64,000 bases of DNA, from the NCBI RefSeq assembly GCF_004307995.1, contig NZ_SIRE01000005.1, forward strand, positions 1 to 64,000, given 5' to 3'. Made by a program: the position numbers and the translations under genes. Origin of the DNA: Paenibacillus thalictri. Its GTDB lineage: Bacteria > Bacillota > Bacilli > Paenibacillales > NBRC-103111. This document shows positions 23,710 through 32,638 of the stretch, piece by piece (the stretch's first letter is position 1; the number at the start of each line of letters is the position of its first letter). The notes beneath the pieces are model-generated. The model was not told where the DNA came from, did not search any database, and saw only the letters and a program-made list of their open reading frames with translations.

Positions 23710-25284
23710 ATGACGAAAAAGCGGTTTTTGCTTGCTGCCGCCGCCGGTCTGGTGGTCGTATCGGGCTGCTCCTCCGCCGGGCTGAAGGCTGGCTCTGCAA
23801 ACGACAGTAAACAGCGGACGGTCAAGGTGATGTTCGCCGAATCGCCGAGCCAGAAGGTGAATAACGGTTCGCCGATACAGAATGAAATTGCCAGGCTTAT
23901 GAATATCAGGCTGGAATATGAGCCGATTGCCGCGAGCAACTACGGAGAGAAGAAGAAAATATTGCTGGCTACGGGTCATCTGCCGGATATCGTGCAGATC
24001 GAAAAGCAAGATGTGAACGATTTTGCCTCGTCAGGGGTCTTTTTGCCGCTGATGGATTATATGAACCGGGGATTGATGCCGAATTTCAAAAAGCAATGGG
24101 ATGCTTTGCCCGATCTGAAGCGCTTAACAGTCGACGGGGAACTCTACGGATTTCCGGCGATCGCCCGCAATGAAGCGAAAAACGGCTTTGGTCCGGTCAT
24201 ACGTACGGATTTGCTGGAAAAACACCATATTCCGCTACCCCGCTCGTTTGATGAACTGCTCACCGCACTGGGCAAGCTGAAGCAGCTGTACCCGGATTCG
24301 GTTCCATGGCCGATCCGTAAAGGGACAAGCCAACTGCTGGCGGCTGCGGCTTATATGATGGGCAGCGGTTACAACGTAAGCGGAGGCATGTATTTCGATA
24401 AGGACGTGGAAGGCGGCAAATTTGTGTACGGTCCGGCGACGCCGGCGTTTAAGCAAGTGCTGGCGTATTTTCAGAAGGCTTACAGCATGGGGGTGCTGGA
24501 TCCGGATTACCCGGTAACGACCCAGCAGCAGTGGACGGAGAAGCTGACCGGGGGCAAGTCGTTCTTTTTTCTGGACAACAGCGGGTTTGGCCTTAATTTT
24601 ACGAGAGATTTGCGCAAATCCGTACCCGAAGGTACGTTTCAGGTTATGCCGATCCCCGCGTACAAGCCGGGCAGCGCGCGGGCGCAGCTGTACCCGACGA
24701 CGTTCTCCGGCAAAATGTTCGCCGTCAGCTCCAAAGCCAAAGACCCCGAGGCGCTGGTTAAGCTGATCGACTGGATGTATTCGGAGCAGGGCTCCAACCT
24801 GATGAACTTCGGCGTAGAGGGAGTGCATTATACGCTGGATGACAAAGGGCAGCCGCAGCTCAAAAAGTCGTATGTCGACCGGTTTGTAAGGGCCCAGCCG
24901 ACGCCTTATTATGCGCTTTATTCCGATTTGGGCTGCTGCCAGCTCAGCTTTACTCCGTGGTATTCGAACACGATGTCGCAATTCCAGATAGAAAAAATGA
25001 CCGGCAACTGGGATGCGCTGAACGAGCAATATTGGCAGATCGTTGCATCCGATCCGGCTTACGGGGAACAGGTGATGGAACCGCCGCTGACCAAGCAGGA
25101 GGCTGCACGGGTTCAGGAGATTAACAACCGGCTTAATTTCATATTGAACCCGGAATATGACAAGTTTATGATGGGGCTCAAGCCGATCGGCGAATACGAT
25201 GCGGTAATCGCCAGTGTGCGGGAGCAGGGCGCGGGCGAGCTGGAAAGTATATACAACAGCGCAATGTCCAGAATGATTCGGTAG
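23710..25284 (+). CDS. Sugar ABC transporter solute-binding lipoprotein (LplA/YtcQ-like)
   Basis: The protein has 524 residues and a lipoprotein signal with lipobox VVSGC (Cys20). The mature region has LPDIVQIEKQDVNDFASSGV, ELYGFPAIARNEAKNGFGPV and DWMYSEQGSNLMNFGVEGVH, typical of family 1 extracellular binding proteins in LplABC-type importers of complex saccharides. ATG 23710 is chosen because AGGAG (23697-23701) is eight bases away; TTG 23704 is in frame. It is closely similar along its whole length to the binding protein at 29849-31507, so the two may share the permeases at 28003-29814. Confidence 0.9.
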   Translation: MTKKRFLLAAAAGLVVVSGCSSAGLKAGSANDSKQRTVKVMFAESPSQKVNNGSPIQNEIARLMNIRLEYEPIAASNYGEKKKILLATGHLPDIVQIEKQDVNDFASSGVFLPLMDYMNRGLMPNFKKQWDALPDLKRLTVDGELYGFPAIARNEAKNGFGPVIRTDLLEKHHIPLPRSFDELLTALGKLKQLYPDSVPWPIRKGTSQLLAAAAYMMGSGYNVSGGMYFDKDVEGGKFVYGPATPAFKQVLAYFQKAYSMGVLDPDYPVTTQQQWTEKLTGGKSFFFLDNSGFGLNFTRDLRKSVPEGTFQVMPIPAYKPGSARAQLYPTTFSGKMFAVSSKAKDPEALVKLIDWMYSEQGSNLMNFGVEGVHYTLDDKGQPQLKKSYVDRFVRAQPTPYYALYSDLGCCQLSFTPWYSNTMSQFQIEKMTGNWDALNEQYWQIVASDPAYGEQVMEPPLTKQEAARVQEINNRLNFILNPEYDKFMMGLKPIGEYDAVIASVREQGAGELESIYNSAMSRMIR

Positions 25285-25338
25285 TATGGTGACAAGTGCG
25301 GGTCAAGCTACAGCAGGAGGGAACGGAGGCCTTATACG

Positions 25339-27705
25339 ATGGGCAAGAGCTCAATTTTCGGAAACAAAGAAAACCGGCTGTTCTTGAAAATTTTGTCCTA
25401 TTTCTTATCTTTGTTGGTTCCGATTGTTATCATCGGAATATCGACCAATATGTACTCTGTACATATTATGAAAAAAGACTTTAACGAGCGGATTACAACC
25501 AATTTGCAAAATGCCGTTAATTCGGTAGACACCAATATGGAAGCCGCGCAAGAGACAAGCCTCGATTTTTTTAACGACGACATGGTCCGCATGCTGTTTA
25601 TGCCGAAAGCTCAGCAGAGCCTGGAGATTAAAACGGAGATATGGCGGCTGCCCAAAATTATTCAGCGCAACGAAAATGTCGTCAGTCATTTTACCGATCG
25701 GATGTTCGCATATATCGACGATCAGGAAGTGTATGTGAGCGGCGGCGTCAACCGGTTCGATTCCTTCTTCGGCAGCATGTATCGTTATGACAAATACGAC
25801 ACGGCTTATTGGGCCAAAAAGCTGACTTCCGACAAATACATCGAGCTGCTGCCCGTCGCGACCATCAAGCAGGAGGGCATCCACGAAAAGCAGGTGATCC
25901 CGATAGTCATTAAGGACCGCGTGCAAAATCATACGGCCATCATGGTGCTGAACATCGCCGTTGACGCGATTGAGAAAACGCTGAAAGGCAATACGGTGTT
26001 TGACTCCACCGGATTTGCCGTCATCGACGGGTACGGCGAAGCGCTTTACGATCCGGCCGGTTATTTGCAGGATGCGGTTTTCACTCAGCAGCTCAAGCTT
26101 CAAGAGGAAGGCGCCGCGGCTACGGACGAGCTGAAGCTGAACGGGACCAAATACGAGGTGTCGCGGGCGCAATCGAGCTTATACGGCTGGAAATATTATT
26201 CGTTTACGCCGGCAAGCGAGTTTAACAAACATACGTTCAGTATCCTGCAGATGACGCTGCTGCTTTGTCTCGTGCTGATGGTGATGGGCGTTGCTTTTTC
26301 ATTTATATTCAGCTTCCGTATTTACAGCCCGATCCGCAATATCCGCAATATCGTTGCGGACAAAAGCGACATGTGGAGCGGCGACAACGTAGCGGCCAAG
26401 CCGGCCAACGAGTTTGAGCAGATTCAGCAAGGCATCCGGCGGCTGACCGACCACCATATGGAATATAAAATGAAATACGATAAGCATACCAACGAATACG
26501 TGCAGTCCTCCTTCCTGTTTTTGCTGAAGGGCCATACGTTAAACCAAGAGGAGATTTTAAGAGAAACGCTGAAGGCGGAATTTGGTTTTGATCGGGCGGG
26601 TTTTGTATGCTGCACCGTATTTTTTGATCTGAAAGAGGCGTTTTACCGCGATATTCAGGATACGGACCGGATGTACGTGATGAACGGGATCAAAAAAATC
26701 GTTTGGACGCTGCTTGGCGAGCAAGCTCCTTCTTACGTGCTGGAATACCGGCATAATCTGTTTGTCGGTATTGTCAACTTGGAGCGGCCGGAGGAAACGG
26801 AGCTGCTGTATCAGGCGTTCCAGAAGCTACTTGGCTTGTTCCAGTTCGACATTCATATGTATTACGATATGACGATTGGCATAGGCACGTTTTATACCGG
26901 AGTTAACGAGATCGGCGCTTCTTACAACGAAGCGATGACTGCTGTCGAAAAGCGGAACAAAGAGGAGCGCTTCCAGATTGTCGATTCCAAGCAGCTGCTG
27001 ATCGAAAACCGCTTTGTTTACTCTTTTTCCGAGGAGCAAAAAATATTAAATCACTTGAAACTGGGAGACGCAGCCGGGCTGCAGGCCATCATCGACGATA
27101 TTGTGGCGGCCAACTTGCAGCGCAGTATCTCGTACGAATATTTGCTGCTGCTGTTCAAAGAGCTGTATATGACCGGGACCCGCTTTTTGGCCGAAAGGGG
27201 CGTCGATGCGCGGCACTTGGAATTCGGCGACTCACTTAGCCTGTTGGCGGATACAAGCCGTGTCAATTCGTTCATCGGGACTAAGGAGCTGCTGGCGGAA
27301 ACGCAAGCCTTTTACCGTAAAATCATCGAAACAACCAGGCCGGACAACGCCCCGAAAGCGGGCAGCTTAGTATCGACGATCGAAAAATACATTCAGGAAA
27401 ATTACACGCGCGACTTGGGGCTTGAACAAATCGCCGCCGAGATGGGTGTTTCCGATAAATACGTGTCGCGGGTATTTAAGGATAAGACCGGCGTCAATTT
27501 AACGGATTACATCAATCAATTGCGATTGGAGAAAGCAAAGGAACTGCTGGCGCAAACCGATATGCGGGTGAACGATATAGCCGAACAAATCGGGATTCAC
27601 AGCCGGACGACGTTTTTGCGCGTATTCAAAAAAATGGAGGGCGTCTCGCCCAACGACTACCGCTCCATCCATCGAAAAATGGGACAGCCCCCGCCAACGG
27701 CATAA
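25339..27705 (+). CDS. Membrane-anchored AraC-family regulator
   Basis: This 788-residue one-component regulator has an N-terminal membrane helix (about 16-38), an extracellular Cache-like region, a second helix (about 300-325), a HAMP-like stretch and a long cytoplasmic domain. The C-terminal AraC HTH pair (about 685-785) has GLEQIAAEMGVSDKYVSRVF and VNDIAEQIGIHSRTTFLRVF. This layout is common in Paenibacillaceae next to LplABC importers and couples an external saccharide signal to transcription. It lies between a binding protein and the permeases, and candidate direct-repeat operators follow at 27759-27822. Confidence 0.9.
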   Translation: MGKSSIFGNKENRLFLKILSYFLSLLVPIVIIGISTNMYSVHIMKKDFNERITTNLQNAVNSVDTNMEAAQETSLDFFNDDMVRMLFMPKAQQSLEIKTEIWRLPKIIQRNENVVSHFTDRMFAYIDDQEVYVSGGVNRFDSFFGSMYRYDKYDTAYWAKKLTSDKYIELLPVATIKQEGIHEKQVIPIVIKDRVQNHTAIMVLNIAVDAIEKTLKGNTVFDSTGFAVIDGYGEALYDPAGYLQDAVFTQQLKLQEEGAAATDELKLNGTKYEVSRAQSSLYGWKYYSFTPASEFNKHTFSILQMTLLLCLVLMVMGVAFSFIFSFRIYSPIRNIRNIVADKSDMWSGDNVAAKPANEFEQIQQGIRRLTDHHMEYKMKYDKHTNEYVQSSFLFLLKGHTLNQEEILRETLKAEFGFDRAGFVCCTVFFDLKEAFYRDIQDTDRMYVMNGIKKIVWTLLGEQAPSYVLEYRHNLFVGIVNLERPEETELLYQAFQKLLGLFQFDIHMYYDMTIGIGTFYTGVNEIGASYNEAMTAVEKRNKEERFQIVDSKQLLIENRFVYSFSEEQKILNHLKLGDAAGLQAIIDDIVAANLQRSISYEYLLLLFKELYMTGTRFLAERGVDARHLEFGDSLSLLADTSRVNSFIGTKELLAETQAFYRKIIETTRPDNAPKAGSLVSTIEKYIQENYTRDLGLEQIAAEMGVSDKYVSRVFKDKTGVNLTDYINQLRLEKAKELLAQTDMRVNDIAEQIGIHSRTTFLRVFKKMEGVSPNDYRSIHRKMGQPPPTA

Positions 27706-27719
27706 GCGACGCCTTCATC

Positions 27720-27750
27720 AACCATAGACCAGCTGGTCTATGGTTTTTTT
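27720..27750 (+). terminator. Terminator after the membrane AraC gene
   Basis: AACCATAGACC pairs perfectly with GGTCTATGGTT around AGCT, followed by TTTTT. It separates the regulator from the permease operon. Confidence 0.9.
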
Positions 27751-27758
27751 GCGTGGTT

Positions 27759-27822
27759 TGTGCGACAAATGCACGGTGTGCGAAATGTGAATCATCGCCC
27801 GTAGTGTGCGAAATCTGCATCA
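27759..27822 (+). promoter_or_regulatory. Tandem direct repeats upstream of the permease operon
   Basis: TGTGCGA occurs at 27759, 27777 and 27805. The last two extend to GTGTGCGAAATNTGNATCA (27776-27794 and 27804-27822), starting 28 bp apart. A TATACT -10-like box is at 27865-27870 without a recognisable -35. Direct repeats just upstream of a poor -35 fit an AraC-family activator. Confidence 0.6.
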
Positions 27823-28002
27823 AACGTCGGGTATTGGAGCTTTTCAGACGATTGTCCGTCTGCGTATACTTGCAGCATCGGTAAGCGGTTAAGGGTGTGA
27901 TAACCCGTCGCTTTCAACTGTCACAAGCAAGGCATATTTAGGGAGGAGATCACAATCGCACATCAAGAGGTCGGACGGACGGTTTCCGTCGGGCGGAGCA
28001 AG

Positions 28003-28908
28003 ATGAACCATCCGGCTATCCGCGGCATCAAAAGAAGCAAATATTTATACATCATTTTGTTTCTTCCGTTTATGTATTATTTGCTCTTTCATTATTGGCC
28101 CATGTACGGAATCATCATCGCGTTTAAAGATTACAACATCGTCAAAGGTATCACGGGCAGTCCTTGGGTCGGGTTCCAGCATTTTGAGAAGTTTCTGAAA
28201 GACCCGTATTTCTGGAAGCTGATCCGCAATACGCTGCTCATTAACGTGTACGGGTTATTCTGGGCGTTCCCGGCTCCGATCATACTCGCGTTAATGCTGA
28301 ACGAGCTGAGGCACGAACGGTTCAAAAAGATTGTGCAAAGCGTCAGCTACCTGCCGCACTTTATCTCTACGGTTGTGGTCGCCGGCATGATCGTCAACTT
28401 CCTGTCGTCGGACGGGCTGATCAATCAGGTCGTACAGTGGTTCGGCCATGAGCCGATCAAATTCCTGATGCTGCCCGAATGGTTCCGAACCGTATTTATC
28501 TCTTCGGATATATGGCAGGGTGTAGGCTGGGGTTCGATCATTTATTTGGCCGCGCTTACCGGCGTTGATGTCGAACTGTATGACGCCGCCAAAATAGACG
28601 GCGCCAACCGCTGGCAGCAATTGCTCAGCATTACGCTGCCGAGCATCGCCCCGACGATCTCGATTATGCTGATCCTGAATTTGGGCCGGCTGATGTCGGT
28701 AGGTTTCGAGAAAATTATATTGCTGTACAACGGTTCTACGTATGAAACGGCGGACGTCATATCGACCTTCGTATACCGCCGGGGTCTGCTTGGGGCGGAT
28801 TTCAGCTATGCCACAGCGGTAGAGCTGTTCCAAGCGCTGGTTGGCCTGGTGCTGCTGTACACCGCTAACAAAACGTCAAAAAAAATCAGTCAAACCAGTT
28901 TATGGTAG
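28003..28908 (+). CDS. LplB-type sugar ABC transporter permease
   Basis: A 301-residue inner-membrane permease with six helices and the EAA-type loop DAAKIDGANRWQQLLSITLP. The N-terminus has YIILFLPFMYYLLFHYWPMY and YNIVKGITGSPWVGFQHFEK, typical of LplB/YtcP partners of large saccharide-binding lipoproteins. ATG 28003 has GGCGGAG six to eight bases upstream. A stronger GGGAGGAG at 27941-27948 precedes ATC codons in the same frame (27949 and 27955), so an upstream non-canonical start is possible. It is the first gene of the permease-SBP-hydrolase operon. Confidence 0.92.
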   Translation: MNHPAIRGIKRSKYLYIILFLPFMYYLLFHYWPMYGIIIAFKDYNIVKGITGSPWVGFQHFEKFLKDPYFWKLIRNTLLINVYGLFWAFPAPIILALMLNELRHERFKKIVQSVSYLPHFISTVVVAGMIVNFLSSDGLINQVVQWFGHEPIKFLMLPEWFRTVFISSDIWQGVGWGSIIYLAALTGVDVELYDAAKIDGANRWQQLLSITLPSIAPTISIMLILNLGRLMSVGFEKIILLYNGSTYETADVISTFVYRRGLLGADFSYATAVELFQALVGLVLLYTANKTSKKISQTSLW

Positions 28909-28929
28909 AGGCAAGGTGGTGAAAAACGA

Positions 28930-29814
28930 ATGAACACACATAAAACACTGGGCTCCAGGCTGTTCGACGGCATCAACATATTGCTGCTGGTGGTGCTTGT
29001 ATTTATAACGGTGTATCCGATCTACTACATTTTTATCGTCTCGATTAGCGACGGCAGCGCGATCAACCGCGGGCTTGTCAAATTTTTTCCGCACGACATG
29101 ACGCTTGCCGCTTATATGATCATTTTGAAAAATAAAGATATTTGGCACTCGTACGCCAACACGCTGCTGTATACGTCGCTGGGCACAACGATCAATGTCA
29201 TTTTATCGGCGATGTGCGCGTTTTCCTTGTCGCGCAAAGATTTGTACGGCCGCAACGTGTTCATCTTTATGATTGTGTTTACGATGTTCCTGAGCGGCGG
29301 CTTGATTCCTACGTATCTGGTTGTGCAAAAGCTGGGGCTGATTAATACGGTCTGGGCGATCGTGCTGCCCTCGGCGATCAATACATTCAACATGATCATT
29401 ATGAAAACATTTTTTGAAGGCATTCCGATTTCCCTGCAGGAGTCGGCGTTTCTCGACGGCGCTAACGATATTCAAATATTGACGCGTATCATTCTGCCGC
29501 TGTCCATGCCGATCATCGCCACGATGATTTTGTTCTACGCAGTGCAGCATTGGAACAGCTTTTTCCCGGCGCTGCTGTATCTGAACAACAAGGACATGTA
29601 TCCGGTTCAGGTGCTGCTGCGAAACATCGTCATTGCCGGCGAATTCGCCGACCAGCAGGGGGAAATCGGCAACGTAGGCTCCGGGTTTCGGGTCGTAGCG
29701 GCCAACTATAAGTATGCGGTAATTATTATCACCATCATTCCGATTCTCGTGGTTTACCCCTACCTGCAAAAATATTTTGCCAAAGGGGTTATGATAGGCG
29801 CGCTGAAAGGCTAG
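28930..29814 (+). CDS. LplC-type sugar ABC transporter permease
   Basis: The protein has 294 residues and six membrane helices. VYPIYYIFIVSISDGSAINR is near the N-terminus, MFLSGGLIPTYLVVQKLGLI is in the middle, and the EAA loop is ESAFLDGANDIQILTRIILP. It forms a heterodimeric channel with the LplB-type permease 21 bp upstream. No ATPase gene is present; such importers usually share an MsmX-like ATPase encoded elsewhere. Confidence 0.92.
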   Translation: MNTHKTLGSRLFDGINILLLVVLVFITVYPIYYIFIVSISDGSAINRGLVKFFPHDMTLAAYMIILKNKDIWHSYANTLLYTSLGTTINVILSAMCAFSLSRKDLYGRNVFIFMIVFTMFLSGGLIPTYLVVQKLGLINTVWAIVLPSAINTFNMIIMKTFFEGIPISLQESAFLDGANDIQILTRIILPLSMPIIATMILFYAVQHWNSFFPALLYLNNKDMYPVQVLLRNIVIAGEFADQQGEIGNVGSGFRVVAANYKYAVIIITIIPILVVYPYLQKYFAKGVMIGALKG

Positions 29815-29848
29815 GCGTCACGCATTTATTATTTGGGGAGGCAAAGAT

Positions 29849-31507
29849 ATGTCATCAAAATGGTCAAAACGGCTTACAGTTTCGGTAACGGGGGTACTGC
29901 TGGCAGGGAGTTTGGCCGCTTGCTCGAGCGGCCAGGAAGCGTCTACAACCGGTGGCAGCGGAACGGCGCAAGGCGGAGCGTCCGGCGCGCCGGCTAACAG
30001 CCAAGCGGCGTCGGGCACGAAAATTTCCGATAAGGAGCGGACGGTAAGAGTTGTTTTTGCGGAAAATCCGAACCAGCCGATCAAAAACAATTCCATCATC
30101 CAGCAGGAAATTTTGAAGCAAACAAACATGAAGCTGGAATATGAAGCGATTCCGACCAGCAATTACACGGATAAGAAAAAAACGCTGATCGCCACAAACA
30201 ATCTTCCCGATATTATCCAGCTGGATAAGCAGGATTTAAACGACTTCGGCTCCACCGGCGTATTCCTGCCGCTGCTGGATTACATGAAAAAAGGGCTTAT
30301 GCCGAATTTCAAAAAGTTCTGGGACGCTAACCCGGATATGGTGAAGATGACGGTGGACGGAGAGCTGTACGCGTTCCCGGCAATTGCCCGCAACGAAGCG
30401 AAAAACGGCTTCGGGCCGGTCATCCGTACCGACTTGCTGAAGAAACATCAGCTCGCGGAACCGAAAACGTTCGACGAATTGCTGACCGTGCTGGCCAAAC
30501 TTAAAGAACTTTACCCGGATTCGAAGCCTTGGTCGATCCGCAACGGCACGCAGCAACTGCTGGCAACTAGCGCTTATATGCTTGGAAGCGGATTCAACAA
30601 AGGGAATCCGATGTATTTCGATAAAGATGTCGAAGGCGGGAAATACGTGTTTGGCCCGGCGTCGCCTGCATTTAAAAACGTGCTGTCTTATTTTAACAAA
30701 GCGTACAAGATGGGTGTATTGGATACGGATTACGCGACTTCCACCCAGCAGCAATGGACTGAAAAGCTGACGAGCGGCAAATCGTTTTTCTTCCTCGACA
30801 ACAGCGGATTCGGCCTAAACAATACGCGTGATTTGCGCAAATCGCAGCAGGATGCAACCTTCCAGGTGCTGCCGATTCCGGAGTATGCTCCAGGTAAAGC
30901 GCGCGCCAATTTCTATGCGACGGTGTTCACCGGCAAAACGTTTGCGATCAGCGCCAAAGCCAAAGATCCGGAGCAGCTGATCAAGCTGCTGGACTGGATG
31001 TATTCGGAGCCGGCCTCCAACCTGATGAACTTTGGTATCGAAGGCACCAACTACACATTGGATGAGAAAGGCCAGCCGAAATTCAAAGAAGATTACGTAG
31101 CCAAGTTCAAAACGTCGACACCGACGCCGTATTACGCGCTTTATTCGGACCTCGGCTGCTGTCAGCTCAGCTTCACGCCGTATTACACCAACACGATGAC
31201 GCAGTTCCAAGTGGAGAAAATGACCGGCAACTGGGACGCGCTAAACGACGAATACTGGAAAATCGTCGGCAGCGACAAGGCGTACGTGGAGCCGGTGATG
31301 GATCCTCCGCTGAACAAGCAGGAAGCGGCGCGCGTACGGGAGCTAAACGTGACGTTAAACACGATGCTTGACCAGGAATACGACAAGTTTATTATGGGCG
31401 TCAAAAAAATCGACGAATACGACGCCGTCATCAAAAAAGCGCGCGAAATGGGCGCAACCGAGCTGGAGAAAATATATAACGACGCTTTAGCCAGATTGAA
31501 GAAATAA
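29849..31507 (+). CDS. Sugar ABC transporter solute-binding lipoprotein (LplA/YtcQ-like)
   Basis: A 552-residue lipoprotein with lipobox SLAAC (Cys25) and a Gly/Ser/Ala-rich linker to about residue 55. The mature region repeats the motifs of the protein at 23710-25284 almost word for word, for example ELYAFPAIARNEAKNGFGPV and ALYSDLGCCQLSFTP, with differences mainly at the linker and surface. It follows the two permeases directly, the standard LplBC-A order in this group. It is probably the dedicated receptor of this importer, with the other copy a variant for another ligand. Confidence 0.92.
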   Translation: MSSKWSKRLTVSVTGVLLAGSLAACSSGQEASTTGGSGTAQGGASGAPANSQAASGTKISDKERTVRVVFAENPNQPIKNNSIIQQEILKQTNMKLEYEAIPTSNYTDKKKTLIATNNLPDIIQLDKQDLNDFGSTGVFLPLLDYMKKGLMPNFKKFWDANPDMVKMTVDGELYAFPAIARNEAKNGFGPVIRTDLLKKHQLAEPKTFDELLTVLAKLKELYPDSKPWSIRNGTQQLLATSAYMLGSGFNKGNPMYFDKDVEGGKYVFGPASPAFKNVLSYFNKAYKMGVLDTDYATSTQQQWTEKLTSGKSFFFLDNSGFGLNNTRDLRKSQQDATFQVLPIPEYAPGKARANFYATVFTGKTFAISAKAKDPEQLIKLLDWMYSEPASNLMNFGIEGTNYTLDEKGQPKFKEDYVAKFKTSTPTPYYALYSDLGCCQLSFTPYYTNTMTQFQVEKMTGNWDALNDEYWKIVGSDKAYVEPVMDPPLNKQEAARVRELNVTLNTMLDQEYDKFIMGVKKIDEYDAVIKKAREMGATELEKIYNDALARLKK

Positions 31508-31596
31508 TGGGATAGATGGTGCGGTATTCCGCTGCGGCTCACGTAAGCGAGATGCCGCACCATGTCATTCAAATCACCGAAGAGAGGGACAATGCA

Positions 31597-32625
31597 ATGA
31601 AACTGAAGGAATCTACCAGAGAATATTTATTTGAAGACGAGCGCCCGTTTAACAACTGCCATGCTTCCACCATCGTCGCATTGCCAAACGGGGATCTGCT
31701 TGTCGCTTATTTTGCAGGATCGAAGGAAGGTAATGCGGATGTGGCGATATGGTGCTCCAAACGTGTGAACGGCCAGTGGTCGAAGCCTTATCTGGTCGCC
31801 GACGAAGAGGGGCTTGTTCATTGGAATCCCGTATTATTCCGTAAGGACAACGGGCAAATCGTACTCCATTACAAAGTGGGGACACCGATTCCCGTATGGT
31901 ATACGCGAGTCACGGTATCCGACGATGAGGGCGCAACCTGGAGCTCACCCGTCGATCTTGTTCCAGGGGATGCGGGCGGCAGAGGACCGGTGAAAAACAA
32001 GCTGATTCAGCTGCAGGATGGAACTTGGGTAGCTCCGGCCTCTCTCGAAGGTGAGGTTTGGGACTCCTTTGCCGACTTGTCTTACGATCAAGGGGAAACT
32101 TGGACGCCTAGCGCCACTATTCCGGTGCACCGCGGACCGGAGGCGGCCGAAGCCAAATACCGGCTGCACGGCAAAGGCATTATTCAGCCGACGGTGTGGG
32201 AATCGCAGCCGGGGCATGTGCATATGCTGATGCGCAGCACAGGCGGATTTATTTACCGCAGTGATTCGGCCGATTCCGGAAAAACGTGGTGTCCGGCTTA
32301 CCGGACGAATTTGCCGAACAATAACAGCGGCATCGATCTTGCCAGAATGGACGACGGTACGCTGGTGTTGGCTTACAATCCGATCGGCATGTATCGCGGT
32401 CCCCGCATGCCGCTGCTACTCAGCGCTTCGCAGGACAACGGCGAAACATGGGAAGAGCTGAAGGCGCTGGAAGGCGAATATATCTCTTATACGCTGCCGC
32501 TGGAATACGGCGAATATTCTTATCCCGCCGTTATTGCCGACGGCGACCGCATTTATGTAACTTACACCTGGAGACGGGAAAGAATCGTATGTTGGAGTAT
32601 GGAACTGGAAAAAATGATGGTTTGA
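31597..32625 (+). CDS. Sialidase-fold (BNR/Asp-box) glycoside hydrolase
   Basis: This 342-residue protein has a six-bladed propeller layout and four Asp-boxes: SDDEGATW, SYDQGETW, SADSGKTW and SQDNGETW. It has no signal peptide, so it acts in the cytoplasm. NCHASTIVALPNGDLLVAYF at the start and YSYPAVIADGDRIYVTYTWR at the end are typical of the exo-sialidase-like family PF13088, many of which are not true sialidases. ATG 31597 follows GAGAGGGA by about eight bases; the longer frame from 31516 lacks support. It is in the importer operon and probably trims the imported saccharide. Confidence 0.85.
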   Translation: MKLKESTREYLFEDERPFNNCHASTIVALPNGDLLVAYFAGSKEGNADVAIWCSKRVNGQWSKPYLVADEEGLVHWNPVLFRKDNGQIVLHYKVGTPIPVWYTRVTVSDDEGATWSSPVDLVPGDAGGRGPVKNKLIQLQDGTWVAPASLEGEVWDSFADLSYDQGETWTPSATIPVHRGPEAAEAKYRLHGKGIIQPTVWESQPGHVHMLMRSTGGFIYRSDSADSGKTWCPAYRTNLPNNNSGIDLARMDDGTLVLAYNPIGMYRGPRMPLLLSASQDNGETWEELKALEGEYISYTLPLEYGEYSYPAVIADGDRIYVTYTWRRERIVCWSMELEKMMV

Positions 32626-32638
32626 GGTGAAATTCGAC

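Noticed and set aside
24235-25029. 264-codon frame opposite the first binding-protein gene
   Set aside because: Antisense shadow of a clear lipoprotein gene, with Arg/His-rich translation.
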